A stretch of 14,463 nt of DNA from an uncultured Planctomycetaceae bacterium. Its GTDB lineage: Bacteria > Planctomycetota > Planctomycetia > Pirellulales > Pirellulaceae. Positions within the stretch are counted from its first letter, which is position 1, and every line of letters begins with the position of its first letter. Made by a program: the position numbers and the translations under genes. The DNA is taken from the NCBI GenBank assembly GCA_903927685.1, contig CAIYOB010001122.1, positions 1-14,463 on the forward strand, written 5' to 3'. Under the pieces are notes generated by a model. It ran no database searches, was not told the DNA's origin, and was given only the letters and a program-made list of their open reading frames with translations. This document shows positions 1 through 8,360 of this stretch, in pieces.

Positions 1-1
1 C

Positions 2-3000
2 CATGCCAAAGTGGACCTTCCGCGGCTGGCGGCCTTGCCCCTCAAGGCGAACCTTCGTGCCGACAACGGCGAGATTGACATCCCCGTGGTGGCGGCGATC
101 AGCGACGCCGATACCGTGCTGAATGAGACCAACTCGGGGGTCATCGTGGCCCCGCTCCTGGCGCGGTTCGAAAGCGGGAACCTGTTGGTCAGCCACTCGA
201 CCGCCAACTTCCCCAGCCTGGCCGACATCGACGGCTTGGCCATCTCCGTCTACCAGGCCGGGCAGGTGACGCTGCCGAAAGTGACGAGCTTCCACTCCAA
301 TGTCCATCGGCTCTGGCAGGCGAATGACCCGGGAAGCCTCCTTTCGCTACCAAACCTGGCGACCATCGTTGTGCCCAACGGCATCTGGCTGAACATCTCC
401 AACGCGGCACAACTCAAATTGGCCGGCTTGCAGAGCCTCACGAGCGGAGCTTCGACCCTCGCCGCCTCGGGTACCGGCACGCGGATCGAGATGCCGGAGC
501 TGAACACGTTCACCAGCAGCGCTACCTCGTACGTCAATCAGTCCAACGGCGGCGTCGTATCGTTTCCCAAACTGGACAACCTGATCAACGTCAATCTGCT
601 GGCCGTCAATCCAGAGGCGGCTTTCACGCTGCTGCCCAGCCAGACTTTCTATTGCGGCAATTTTTCGGGCAAGACCCTCGTCGCCCAGGGCAGCGTGTCG
701 GTCCTGAGCGGCAGCCCGACCATCAGTGGCGGCCTGCAACTGGACGGTTTGGCGGCACTGTGGATCGCCAACAACCGCACGCTGGCCATCAGCAGCGACC
801 TGCTGGGCAATAGCACGAATGCCGACCAATTCCTGCCGTTGGGAACGGTACTCCTGAACGGCTACGGCAAATCGGCCGCAAACCCCCAGCATCTGGAGGC
901 CATGTCGGAAGACCTGGGCGCTGTTGCCGCGGGGTTCCAGAGGAACTTCGCTTACGGCACGCTGAGCGTGGTCAGCAACGGCTACGTGAAGTTGAGCGAT
1001 CTGGCACACAATGCATCTCCAGCGGGGACCGAGGCGGTCTATGCCGACCAGTTGGTGCTGGCCAGCGGCGCGACGCTGGACCTAAACAACCTGCACGTGT
1101 ACGTTCACGCGGCGCAGGTCGACGCCACGGCCCGCGTGCTCAATGGTGCGGTAACAGTACTTCCTTCCGGCGGCCCGTTGACGCTCGGCACACCGACCTC
1201 CGCGGCGCTGACAGCCGCCGTGCCGACCAACGACTGGACGTTCTACGGCGCGGCCGGGCAGGTGATCACCGTGCAGCTCAATCCCAACGGCAACGCCTAT
1301 CCTCTGGCCCTCATGCCGCAACTCCGTTGGGGCCAGGCCACACTGCTGACCCCCGGCGGCACCAGCCTCCGCACGGGCTCCAGCGCCAGCGACGGCGCCC
1401 TGGTTACCCTGAGCAACATCACCCTGCCGTCCGATGGGACGTACACGGTTCGCGTCCAGGCGCCGGAGGGCCACGCGTCTAGTGTCGGCAATTACGTGCT
1501 CGCGGCCTACACGGTCAAGACGACGGTGCGCCCCCTGACCGTCAATCAGCAGTACTCCGGGTTCATTGCCGATCTCTACGCAATGGACAAGTGGACTTTT
1601 TCCGGGACCGCGGGCCAGCAGGTCCGCCTGCATGTGGTCAACTCGGGAGGCAACGTCAAGTTCGCGCTCACCGGACCGGCCGAGCCCCCGGTGTTCAGCG
1701 GGCTGACGGGCGACTCGCCGCTTGTGAATCTGCCGGCCAACGGCAATTACGTCTTGACCGTCGAGAGTTCCGGAGGGGCCACCGGCGGCTACTCGTTCGA
1801 GCTTCAGCAGACGTCCGTCCTGCCGCTCAGTCTGGGCGGCACGCAGAGCGGCACATTTTCCGGCAACGGCTACGCCCAGTTGTTCACGGTCACCATGCCG
1901 GCCAGCGAGCTGTTGAAGCTCAATCTGGACGACACGACGCATACGGATGTCAACGAGTTGTATGCCCGGTTCGGCGCCCCGCCGACCCGCGGCGACTACG
2001 ACTATCGCGCGACCGCAACCGGTTCGGCGGACCAGCAATTGGTGGTCCCGATGGCTGCGCCGGGCACCTGGTATGTGCTGGTCTATGGGAACCATGTGAC
2101 CGCCGGCAGCACCTACACGCTACAGGCATCCACAGTCCCGCTGGTCCTGACCGATCTCGCGCCGAGCCGGTGGGCTACCGGCAGCACGGCGACCCTGGTC
2201 GTCACCGGTTCCGGTTTCGACCGAACGACGACAGTGCAACTGGTCGCCGCTGACAGCACCGTCTACACGGCAAACTCTGTGTCCCTCGACACGTTCCAGC
2301 AAGTCTCCGCCATGTTCAATCTGGCAGGCGTGCCGCAGGGCGGCTATACCGTGCGGGTCGCGCGCGGCGACGGCGCAAACGCCCAGATGCCGATGGCCTT
2401 CACGGTGACCGCCCCTGGCCAGGCCCGCCTGGAGACAAAGCTGATCCTTCCGGGCGTGCTAGGCCGCCACGTCGCGGCCACCTTCTACATCCAGTATGCC
2501 AACACGGGCAATGTGGCCATGCCGGCGCCGCTGCTGGTGTTGGCCTCGTCGGTGCCGACCGACCTGCCACTGTTCACGCTCGATCCGGCCCGCCAAACCG
2601 CCGGCTTCTGGACCTCGGCGGTCCCCGAAGGCTTTGCCAACACGATCCAGATCCTCGGCAGCGGCAAGGTGCCGGGCGTCCTGGAGCCGGGCGAATCGGT
2701 GACCCTGCCCGTCTATTACGCCGGCATGCAATATCCCTGGGACTTCTCGCACGACCGGTTCTACTTTGATCTCCGGGTCTTTACCGCCGACGATACCGCC
2801 ACGGCCGATTGGGCGGGCCTGAAAACGCAGCTACGGCCGCCAGGGTTTTCCGCTGATGCCTGGGACGCCGTGTACGGCAACCTCACCGCGCAATTGGGTA
2901 GCACCTGGGGCGGCTACGTGCAGATGCTCGCTAACCAGGCGGCGTATCTCGGGCGTCTTGGCGAGAGCACCAGTGACGTGGGCCGGCTTTGGGCACTTGC

Positions 3001-6000
3001 CGTCGCCCAAGCCGATAACGCTTTGCTGCCCACCTCGCGCTACTCTACCACCGCGGACATCTGTGTTCCGTCGCCGGGCAGTCTTTCGTTGAGCTTCGTC
3101 CGGCAGGAGCAGGTAGCGATCAACGCCCGCTATGCGGCCGGCCCGTTGGGCTACGGTTGGACCCACAACTGGCAGTATTCCTTCGCCGTCGCACCCGACG
3201 GCACGGTGACCGTCACGATGCCCAGCGGCGCCCAGCGGGTCTTTCAGCCCGATAGTCGCGGCACCAGCCGCCCCTATTTCTCGCAGCCGGGCGATTACGG
3301 CGTACTGACCGCCGTGGGGAGCGGCTGTTATTCGCTCCTCGAGACCGATGGTCAGATCGAGTTCTTTACCGCCGACGGCACCCTCGGCTACGTCCAGGAC
3401 ATCCACGGCAACCGCATCGTGGCTGGCTACGACACCGACGGGCGGCTCACCAGCCTGACGTCGTTCCCGAGTGGGGCGGCCACCGCCGGGGGCTTGCTCA
3501 CGATTGCCTACAATCTCGCGGGGCTGATCGAGTCGGTCACTGCTCCCGACGGCCGCACCGTCGGCTACACCTACGACGCCGGGCAACTCACGCGGGTGCA
3601 AGGCTACGACGGCCGCTCCACGCAGTATGCCTACGGCACCACCGGCAGCGCCACGGAAGCCCACGCCCTCACCTCGATTCAATATGCCGATGGCACGCAC
3701 CAGTATTTCACCTACGACAGCCAGGGCCGCTTGGCCGGCACGTCACTGGACGGCGGCGCCCAGCCGCTCGGTTTTGACTACAACTTGGGCCAGGTCACTC
3801 TGACCGACGCTAACCAGGACGCCACCCAGTACTTCTTCAACGAAGATGGTTTGCTCGCGAAGGTCATCGACCCGTTGGGACGCGTGGCGTTCGCAACCTA
3901 CGATGCGAATTTCCATCTCACCAGCGCCACTGGTCCTACGGGTCTGCGGACGAACTTCAGGTACGACAGCAAGGGCAACGTGGCGAGCGGCACCGATCCG
4001 CTCGGCCGGACCAACAGCTTCACCTACACGGCGGCCAACCGCTTGGCCAGCGACACCGGCCCCGACGGCCACACCACGACGTACCAATACGAATTGAATG
4101 CGGCGGGAAACCTCATCGCCACGCAGGCGCTATACGCCGACGGCACTGTCTCCACGGCGGCTTTCAACGCCCTCGGCGATCCGCTCTCGATCATCAATCG
4201 GAAGGGACAAGTCATCAATGCCACCTATGATCCAGTGACGGGCAGTCTGAATTCGCGGACGCTGGCCGATGGCACGGCGTATGCGTTCGGCTATGACGCC
4301 CACGGCAACATGGTGACGGCGAAGACCTACGACGCCACGGGAGCTTTGACCGAGACCATCACCCTGACTTACGATGCAGGCGACCGGCTCACGGGGATCG
4401 TCTATCCCCATGGGCAATCGCTCACGTATGCCTACAATGCCGGCGGGCGGCGGACCAGCATGGTGGAGTGGATGGCCGGCACGGTTAGCTCCACCGTCAA
4501 CTACCAATATGACGCCGTGGGCCGGCTATCGGGCCTGGCCGATGGCAGCGGCAACCCGATCGTCGCCTACACCTACAACATTCTCGGGCAACTCGTGGTG
4601 GTCGTTAACGGCAGCGGCACGGGGAGCGGCATGGGGCCTTACAGCAGTCCCTATACTACCTACCAATACGATGCCGCCGGCAACTTGCTGCACTTGGTCA
4701 ACTATGCCTCGGGCACGATCGTCAACAGCCGCTTCGACTACACCTACAACGCCCTGGGCCAGGTGACCGAGATGGCCACGCTGGACGGCGCGTGGAGCTA
4801 CAGCTACGACGTTTCCGGCCAATTGACCCATGCCGTGTTCCAGCCGGTCGCCGGGTCGGCCGTCCTCGCGCAGGAGTTGACCTACGTCTACAACGCGGCC
4901 GGCAATCGCACGCGGACCATTGTCAACGGCCTCACCACGGATTACACCAGCAACGCCGTCAATGAGTACACCAGCACCTCCGACGGCACGGCCTACACCT
5001 ACGATGCCGACGGCAACCTGCTCGCCAAGACCGACGCTTCGGGCACGACGACCTATACCTACGATTCGCTCAACCGCCTGACCAGTGTTACTTCGCCGAC
5101 CGACAGCTTGAGCTATCAATACGACCCGTTGGGGAATCTGGCGACGACGACCCGGCTCCAATCTGGCCAGACGACCGCACAGGTGACGCAGAACGTGGTC
5201 GATCCCACGGGCCTGGGCAACATCGTCGGCCAGTACGACGGATCGGGAAGCCTGCTGGCCCGGTATACCTACGGTCTGGGGCTGGTGAGCCAAAACGTGG
5301 GCGGCGCGATGAATTACTACCAATTCGACGCCCTCGGTTCCGCCGCCGACCTGACCGACTCGACGGGGGCCACGGTCAACCGCTACGGCTATCTCCCGTT
5401 CGGCGGCACGCTCTATTCCAGCGGTAACGCCTCCAACCCGTTCACATTCGTCGGCCAGTTCGGCGTCTCCACGGACGGCAACGGTTTGTTCAACATGCGG
5501 GCCCGCAGCTACGACCCTCTGATCGGTCAGTTCACGTCGAACGACCCGCTGGGCTTGCTCGGTGGCGACACGAATCTGCGGCGTTATGTCAGCAACGCCC
5601 CGACGCTGGCAACGGATGCAAGCGGGCTAACGCTTTGGCCGGACGCGATGCGGGCCGATCCTCAGATAGGGAGACAGCTACTACAAAACGCCTTGGAGAA
5701 GACACAGGTAATTTCGGCAGAGGAAGTGGCAGCCTACCAGGCGGAAGTCCGCGCGGCCCAAGCGGTCGCCACCGCAAGTTCCATCCCCCCTGGAGCTCTA
5801 ATCGTCGGTGCAGCTGCCACGGGAGTGGTGATCGGGACGGTCATCAACAACAACCTTAGCGACGACACTCGCTACCTGATCGAGCAGACCTTTACCAGTG
5901 AAGATATCAGCGAAGAGAACCCGGCCTACCAGGAGCAGCTTGCGAGGGATGAGGCCCGTCTAGCCGACATTAGAGCAGAGCGCGCGCGGAGAGAGGCAAA

Positions 6001-8119
6001 CGACAGAATGAACGCGGCCTTCGTTGGCTGGGCGTTCGGCTTGGCTATGGACAATCTCGATCCTCCCGGCGGCAACGAGGCGGCGAAGGGAAACTCCGGA
6101 GTGGCGGGCGCCATCGATCCCAACTCGCTCGTCGGCCCGGCCGGCTACGGGTCGCAGGCGTTTGTCGCCAACGGAGAGGTCTTGCCTTACCAGGTCAACT
6201 TCGAGAACGACCGGACAGCCACCGCCCCGGCGCAGATTGTGACCATCTCCGAAGTGCTCGACACGGACCTCGATCCGGCGACGCTGCGGCTGACGGCCGT
6301 CGGCTTCGGCGATACGCGCCTCATCGTCCCCGCGGCCGACGCCCAGCACTACGAAACCACCGTCAGCATGACGTACAACGGCGAGTCGTTCGATGTATTC
6401 ATCGCGGCCTGGATCGACCTGGCTACGCGCACGGTCCATGCGATCTTCCAGTCGCTGAAGACCGACGGCAGCGGCTTGCCGCCCGGCGTGCTCACCGGTT
6501 TCCTGCCACCGGAAGATGGCACCGGCCGCGGGCAGGGACACTTGTCGTACATCGTCAAGTCCAAGGCCGATCTGCCCACCGGAACCGAGATTCGCAACGT
6601 GGCGTTGATCCAGTTCGACTACGGTGAAATCATCGCGACCAACCAGATCGATCCGCATGATCCGAGCCAGGGGACTGACCCGAACAAGGAATGCCTGAAC
6701 ACGATCGACGCCGGCGCACCTGCGAGCAGCGTCGAGCCGTTGCCCGCCACCACGGCCGCGCCGGACGTTCGAGTCACATGGTCCGGCCAGGACGACACAG
6801 GCGGATCGGGGATCGCCTCGTTCGATGTCTACGTCTCGGACAACGGCGGGCCGTTCACGCTGTGGCTGGACGATACCACGGAAACGCAAGCCATCTACAC
6901 CGGCGTGCCGACGCATTTCTATGCCTTCTACGCCGTCGCCACCGACAACGTGGGACACGTCGAGAGCAAGGCGGCTGGCCCGGAGGCCTGGACGACGATC
7001 CAGCACTTGCCGACCACGGTCCTCGTGACCTCGGATCATTCCGCTGGCGCCGTGTACGGCCAGTCGATTGCATTCACGGTTAGCGTGGCCAGCGACATCC
7101 CGGATGTCGGCGTGCCCGCCGGCTCGGCGCAGCTGCTGGTCGACGGCGCCAACTTCGGACCTTCGGTTCTGCTGGCCGATGGCGTGGCCACGGTCACCAC
7201 CTCGAATCTGCCTGCGGGCAGTCGCAGCGTCGCAGTCCAGTACACCAGCGACTCGCAGGTCTTCGCCGACGGCGCCAGCGAGCTGCTGAGCCAGTCGGTG
7301 ACGCCGGCCGAATTGACGATCCGGGCAGACGACAAGACGAAGTTCCATTGGCAACCGCTGCCGGAACTGACGGCGACGTACACGGGGTTTGTCAATGGGG
7401 AAACGGCCGCCGCTCTGGCGACGTTGCCGGCACTGGCGACGACAGGCACGGGGACCAGTCCCGCGGGCGACTATCCGATTACCGTGTGCTGTGCGGCGGC
7501 GGCCAACTATGCCATCACGTATGTCGGCGGCACGCTGACCGTACTCGATAACGGCTGGCAAAATCCGCTGGACAATTACGATGTCACCGGCGATGGCATG
7601 GTGCAGCCGCTGGACGTGCTGACCGTGATCAACTACATCAACTCGCATCCGAACGACCCGGCGCCGCCAGATCCGCCGGCTTTGCCTCCGCCGTTCTACG
7701 ACGTCAACGGCGACGGCTTGGTCAACGCTCAAGATGTACTGCTCGTGATCAACTACCTCAACTCGCATTCCACCGCGGCGGCATCCGAAGCAGGCGAAGT
7801 GCCGTCAGCTGGGCAGGCGGACGACGCGCTGGCAGCGGCGTTGGGCTGGGTGGACGGGATGACGGACGGAGGGGCGGGACGTGCCGGGGCGGATTGGTTG
7901 GAATGGAAAACGGTGGACAGGACGATGACAAGAACTCGGCATGCGAATGAACTGTTCTTCTGTCGTCCGTTTCTCTGTCCACCCCGGCTTCGCATGGGAA
8001 CCCCAGCCAAGCGGCTTGCAGACGTGGATCTGGCGGATCTGGCTGGCGGCGAACTGGGGCCGATTATCGAGAGCTTGGCGGCCGAGATCGGCGCCGCTTG
8101 GCTGCAGCGACGGGCGTAA
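2..8119 (+). CDS. Giant multidomain RHS/YD-repeat surface protein with C-terminal dockerin (5' end outside window)
   Basis: Predicted large secreted or surface mosaic protein. The frame is open to the left edge, and the GTG at 11 falls inside a repeat unit, so the real start (and any signal peptide) is upstream. Residues are counted from that GTG. Domains seen: LRR-like solenoid 1-240; three PPC-like beta domains about 387-502, 504-603 and 604-708; IPT/TIG-like 712-801; CARDB-like 804-937; helical linker 945-1017; RHS region about 1022-1870 with roughly 25 YD repeats (for example YTYDADGNLLAKT) and an RHS-associated core (MRARSYDPLIGQFTSNDPLG) ending in DASGL at 1869-1873; post-core cassette 1874-2035; conserved module from DPNSLVGPAGYGSQ at 2036; FN3-like 2238-2335; Ig-like 2335-2433; MBG-like 2434-2512; dockerin with two calcium loops starting at D2524 and D2564. 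The module order is known from planctomycete and cyanobacterial RHS proteins. The last 110 residues are unusual. Function is unknown; adhesion, surface assembly or cargo encapsulation are inferences. Confidence 0.93.
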   Translation, partial: HAKVDLPRLAALPLKANLRADNGEIDIPVVAAISDADTVLNETNSGVIVAPLLARFESGNLLVSHSTANFPSLADIDGLAISVYQAGQVTLPKVTSFHSNVHRLWQANDPGSLLSLPNLATIVVPNGIWLNISNAAQLKLAGLQSLTSGASTLAASGTGTRIEMPELNTFTSSATSYVNQSNGGVVSFPKLDNLINVNLLAVNPEAAFTLLPSQTFYCGNFSGKTLVAQGSVSVLSGSPTISGGLQLDGLAALWIANNRTLAISSDLLGNSTNADQFLPLGTVLLNGYGKSAANPQHLEAMSEDLGAVAAGFQRNFAYGTLSVVSNGYVKLSDLAHNASPAGTEAVYADQLVLASGATLDLNNLHVYVHAAQVDATARVLNGAVTVLPSGGPLTLGTPTSAALTAAVPTNDWTFYGAAGQVITVQLNPNGNAYPLALMPQLRWGQATLLTPGGTSLRTGSSASDGALVTLSNITLPSDGTYTVRVQAPEGHASSVGNYVLAAYTVKTTVRPLTVNQQYSGFIADLYAMDKWTFSGTAGQQVRLHVVNSGGNVKFALTGPAEPPVFSGLTGDSPLVNLPANGNYVLTVESSGGATGGYSFELQQTSVLPLSLGGTQSGTFSGNGYAQLFTVTMPASELLKLNLDDTTHTDVNELYARFGAPPTRGDYDYRATATGSADQQLVVPMAAPGTWYVLVYGNHVTAGSTYTLQASTVPLVLTDLAPSRWATGSTATLVVTGSGFDRTTTVQLVAADSTVYTANSVSLDTFQQVSAMFNLAGVPQGGYTVRVARGDGANAQMPMAFTVTAPGQARLETKLILPGVLGRHVAATFYIQYANTGNVAMPAPLLVLASSVPTDLPLFTLDPARQTAGFWTSAVPEGFANTIQILGSGKVPGVLEPGESVTLPVYYAGMQYPWDFSHDRFYFDLRVFTADDTATADWAGLKTQLRPPGFSADAWDAVYGNLTAQLGSTWGGYVQMLANQAAYLGRLGESTSDVGRLWALAVAQADNALLPTSRYSTTADICVPSPGSLSLSFVRQEQVAINARYAAGPLGYGWTHNWQYSFAVAPDGTVTVTMPSGAQRVFQPDSRGTSRPYFSQPGDYGVLTAVGSGCYSLLETDGQIEFFTADGTLGYVQDIHGNRIVAGYDTDGRLTSLTSFPSGAATAGGLLTIAYNLAGLIESVTAPDGRTVGYTYDAGQLTRVQGYDGRSTQYAYGTTGSATEAHALTSIQYADGTHQYFTYDSQGRLAGTSLDGGAQPLGFDYNLGQVTLTDANQDATQYFFNEDGLLAKVIDPLGRVAFATYDANFHLTSATGPTGLRTNFRYDSKGNVASGTDPLGRTNSFTYTAANRLASDTGPDGHTTTYQYELNAAGNLIATQALYADGTVSTAAFNALGDPLSIINRKGQVINATYDPVTGSLNSRTLADGTAYAFGYDAHGNMVTAKTYDATGALTETITLTYDAGDRLTGIVYPHGQSLTYAYNAGGRRTSMVEWMAGTVSSTVNYQYDAVGRLSGLADGSGNPIVAYTYNILGQLVVVVNGSGTGSGMGPYSSPYTTYQYDAAGNLLHLVNYASGTIVNSRFDYTYNALGQVTEMATLDGAWSYSYDVSGQLTHAVFQPVAGSAVLAQELTYVYNAAGNRTRTIVNGLTTDYTSNAVNEYTSTSDGTAYTYDADGNLLAKTDASGTTTYTYDSLNRLTSVTSPTDSLSYQYDPLGNLATTTRLQSGQTTAQVTQNVVDPTGLGNIVGQYDGSGSLLARYTYGLGLVSQNVGGAMNYYQFDALGSAADLTDSTGATVNRYGYLPFGGTLYSSGNASNPFTFVGQFGVSTDGNGLFNMRARSYDPLIGQFTSNDPLGLLGGDTNLRRYVSNAPTLATDASGLTLWPDAMRADPQIGRQLLQNALEKTQVISAEEVAAYQAEVRAAQAVATASSIPPGALIVGAAATGVVIGTVINNNLSDDTRYLIEQTFTSEDISEENPAYQEQLARDEARLADIRAERARREANDRMNAAFVGWAFGLAMDNLDPPGGNEAAKGNSGVAGAIDPNSLVGPAGYGSQAFVANGEVLPYQVNFENDRTATAPAQIVTISEVLDTDLDPATLRLTAVGFGDTRLIVPAADAQHYETTVSMTYNGESFDVFIAAWIDLATRTVHAIFQSLKTDGSGLPPGVLTGFLPPEDGTGRGQGHLSYIVKSKADLPTGTEIRNVALIQFDYGEIIATNQIDPHDPSQGTDPNKECLNTIDAGAPASSVEPLPATTAAPDVRVTWSGQDDTGGSGIASFDVYVSDNGGPFTLWLDDTTETQAIYTGVPTHFYAFYAVATDNVGHVESKAAGPEAWTTIQHLPTTVLVTSDHSAGAVYGQSIAFTVSVASDIPDVGVPAGSAQLLVDGANFGPSVLLADGVATVTTSNLPAGSRSVAVQYTSDSQVFADGASELLSQSVTPAELTIRADDKTKFHWQPLPELTATYTGFVNGETAAALATLPALATTGTGTSPAGDYPITVCCAAAANYAITYVGGTLTVLDNGWQNPLDNYDVTGDGMVQPLDVLTVINYINSHPNDPAPPDPPALPPPFYDVNGDGLVNAQDVLLVINYLNSHSTAAASEAGEVPSAGQADDALAAALGWVDGMTDGGAGRAGADWLEWKTVDRTMTRTRHANELFFCRPFLCPPRLRMGTPAKRLADVDLADLAGGELGPIIESLAAEIGAAWLQRRA
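11..640 (+). repeat. Tandem LRR-like beta-solenoid repeats at the visible N-terminus of the RHS protein
   Basis: At least nine degenerate protein repeats share a hydrophobic-Pro-x-Leu/Val core: LPRL at residue 3, IPVV 24, APLL 47, FPSL 67, LPKV 88, LPNL 113, LAGL 137, MPEL 161 and FPKL 185. Spacing is 20-25 residues and settles at 24-25 in the last five units. The regularity suggests a leucine-rich or other beta-solenoid fold that continues upstream of the window. The DNA itself is not visibly repetitive, so the units are old. Exact fold class is uncertain. Confidence 0.7.
5630..6115 (+). other. Post-RHS-core cassette: hydrophobic helix plus charged coiled coil, atypical codons
   Basis: This part of the giant protein (residues 1874-2035) lies between the RHS core end (DASGL) and the conserved DPNSLVGPAGYGSQ module. 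It holds a Gly/Ala-rich hydrophobic stretch at about 1925-1945 (PGALIVGAAATGVVIGTVI), then a highly charged segment at 1970-2004 (QLARDEARLADIRAERARRE) likely to be helical or coiled coil. It uses AGA four times, AGG once, CTA about five times, and also ATA and GTA; these codons look rare in the flanking GC-rich frame by eye. In RHS proteins this position normally carries the variable tip. I recognise no toxin or enzyme motif here. Confidence 0.6.
7568..7770 (+). other. Type I dockerin domain in the RHS protein
   Basis: Two EF-hand-like calcium loops are visible: DVTGDGMVQPLD at residues 2524-2535 and DVNGDGLVNAQD at 2564-2575. Each is followed by a helix of the form V-L-x-V-I-N-Y-I/L-N-S-H. 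Aspartates occupy positions 1, 5 and 12 of both loops. A proline-rich linker separates the halves. Such dockerins are very common near the C-terminus of planctomycete extracellular proteins, where they probably mediate attachment rather than a classical cellulosome. The partner cohesin is not in this window. Confidence 0.9.
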
Positions 8120-8360
8120 GACCGCGAAAGGCACACTGGCATCGCCCTGTGCAAAAAAGTGGATCGACATCGGATTGAGCAAACAGACGATCGCAACGTC
8201 CCAGGATAATTCGCGCCGGCGGCTTGGCGCGGACTCGTTTTTCGCGTTCGCGCCCCCCCCGTTAACCCGCCAGTCGTTTTCCTGGTATCGAACTCGAAGC
8301 CGCCGGGTTAACGAATTGCGATCTATCCGGCCGAGTACACCCGGATAGATCGCAATTCGT
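8120..8360. other. Structured convergent spacer between RHS and aquaporin genes
   Basis: No credible gene was found in this gap. It carries several inverted repeats: 8216-8225 with 8297-8306 (10 bp, perfect), 8261-8269 with 8304-8312 (9 bp, perfect, gttaacccg), 8226-8231 with 8249-8254 (6 bp), and the 20-bp pair at 8311-8330/8341-8360. Some arms overlap (8297-8312), so the structures are mutually exclusive. A run of eight C lies at 8253-8260. It could be a terminator region, a structured RNA or a decayed palindromic element. Confidence 0.55.
8311..8360. terminator. Perfect 20-bp inverted repeat, probable bidirectional terminator
   Basis: Arms 8311-8330 and 8341-8360 are exact reverse complements around a 10-base loop (8331-8340); one more A-T pair can form at 8310/8361. 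It lies between convergent genes and directly abuts the aquaporin stop codon (TAA on the minus strand at 8361-8363). On the plus strand the right arm is followed by a T/A-rich stretch (tttaatt); on the minus strand it is followed by a GC-rich run with no U tract. It therefore resembles an intrinsic terminator better for the RHS transcript. Confidence 0.55.

Noticed and set aside
5960..7768. A 602-residue minus-strand open frame opposite the RHS gene
   Set aside because: It is antisense to well-recognised Ig, MBG and dockerin coding sequence, is rich in Arg/Gly/Val as expected from a GC-rich shadow, and has no recognisable domain.
5240..8119. RHS polymorphic toxin with immunity gene
   Set aside because: The protein continues after the core into Ig-like and dockerin modules, no toxin motif is seen, and no small same-strand immunity gene follows the stop at 8119.
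8261..8312. Integron attC-like site from the gttaacccg/cgggttaac pair
   Set aside because: The repeat does not match the RYYYAAC...GTTRRRY order and no integron integrase or cassette array is present.
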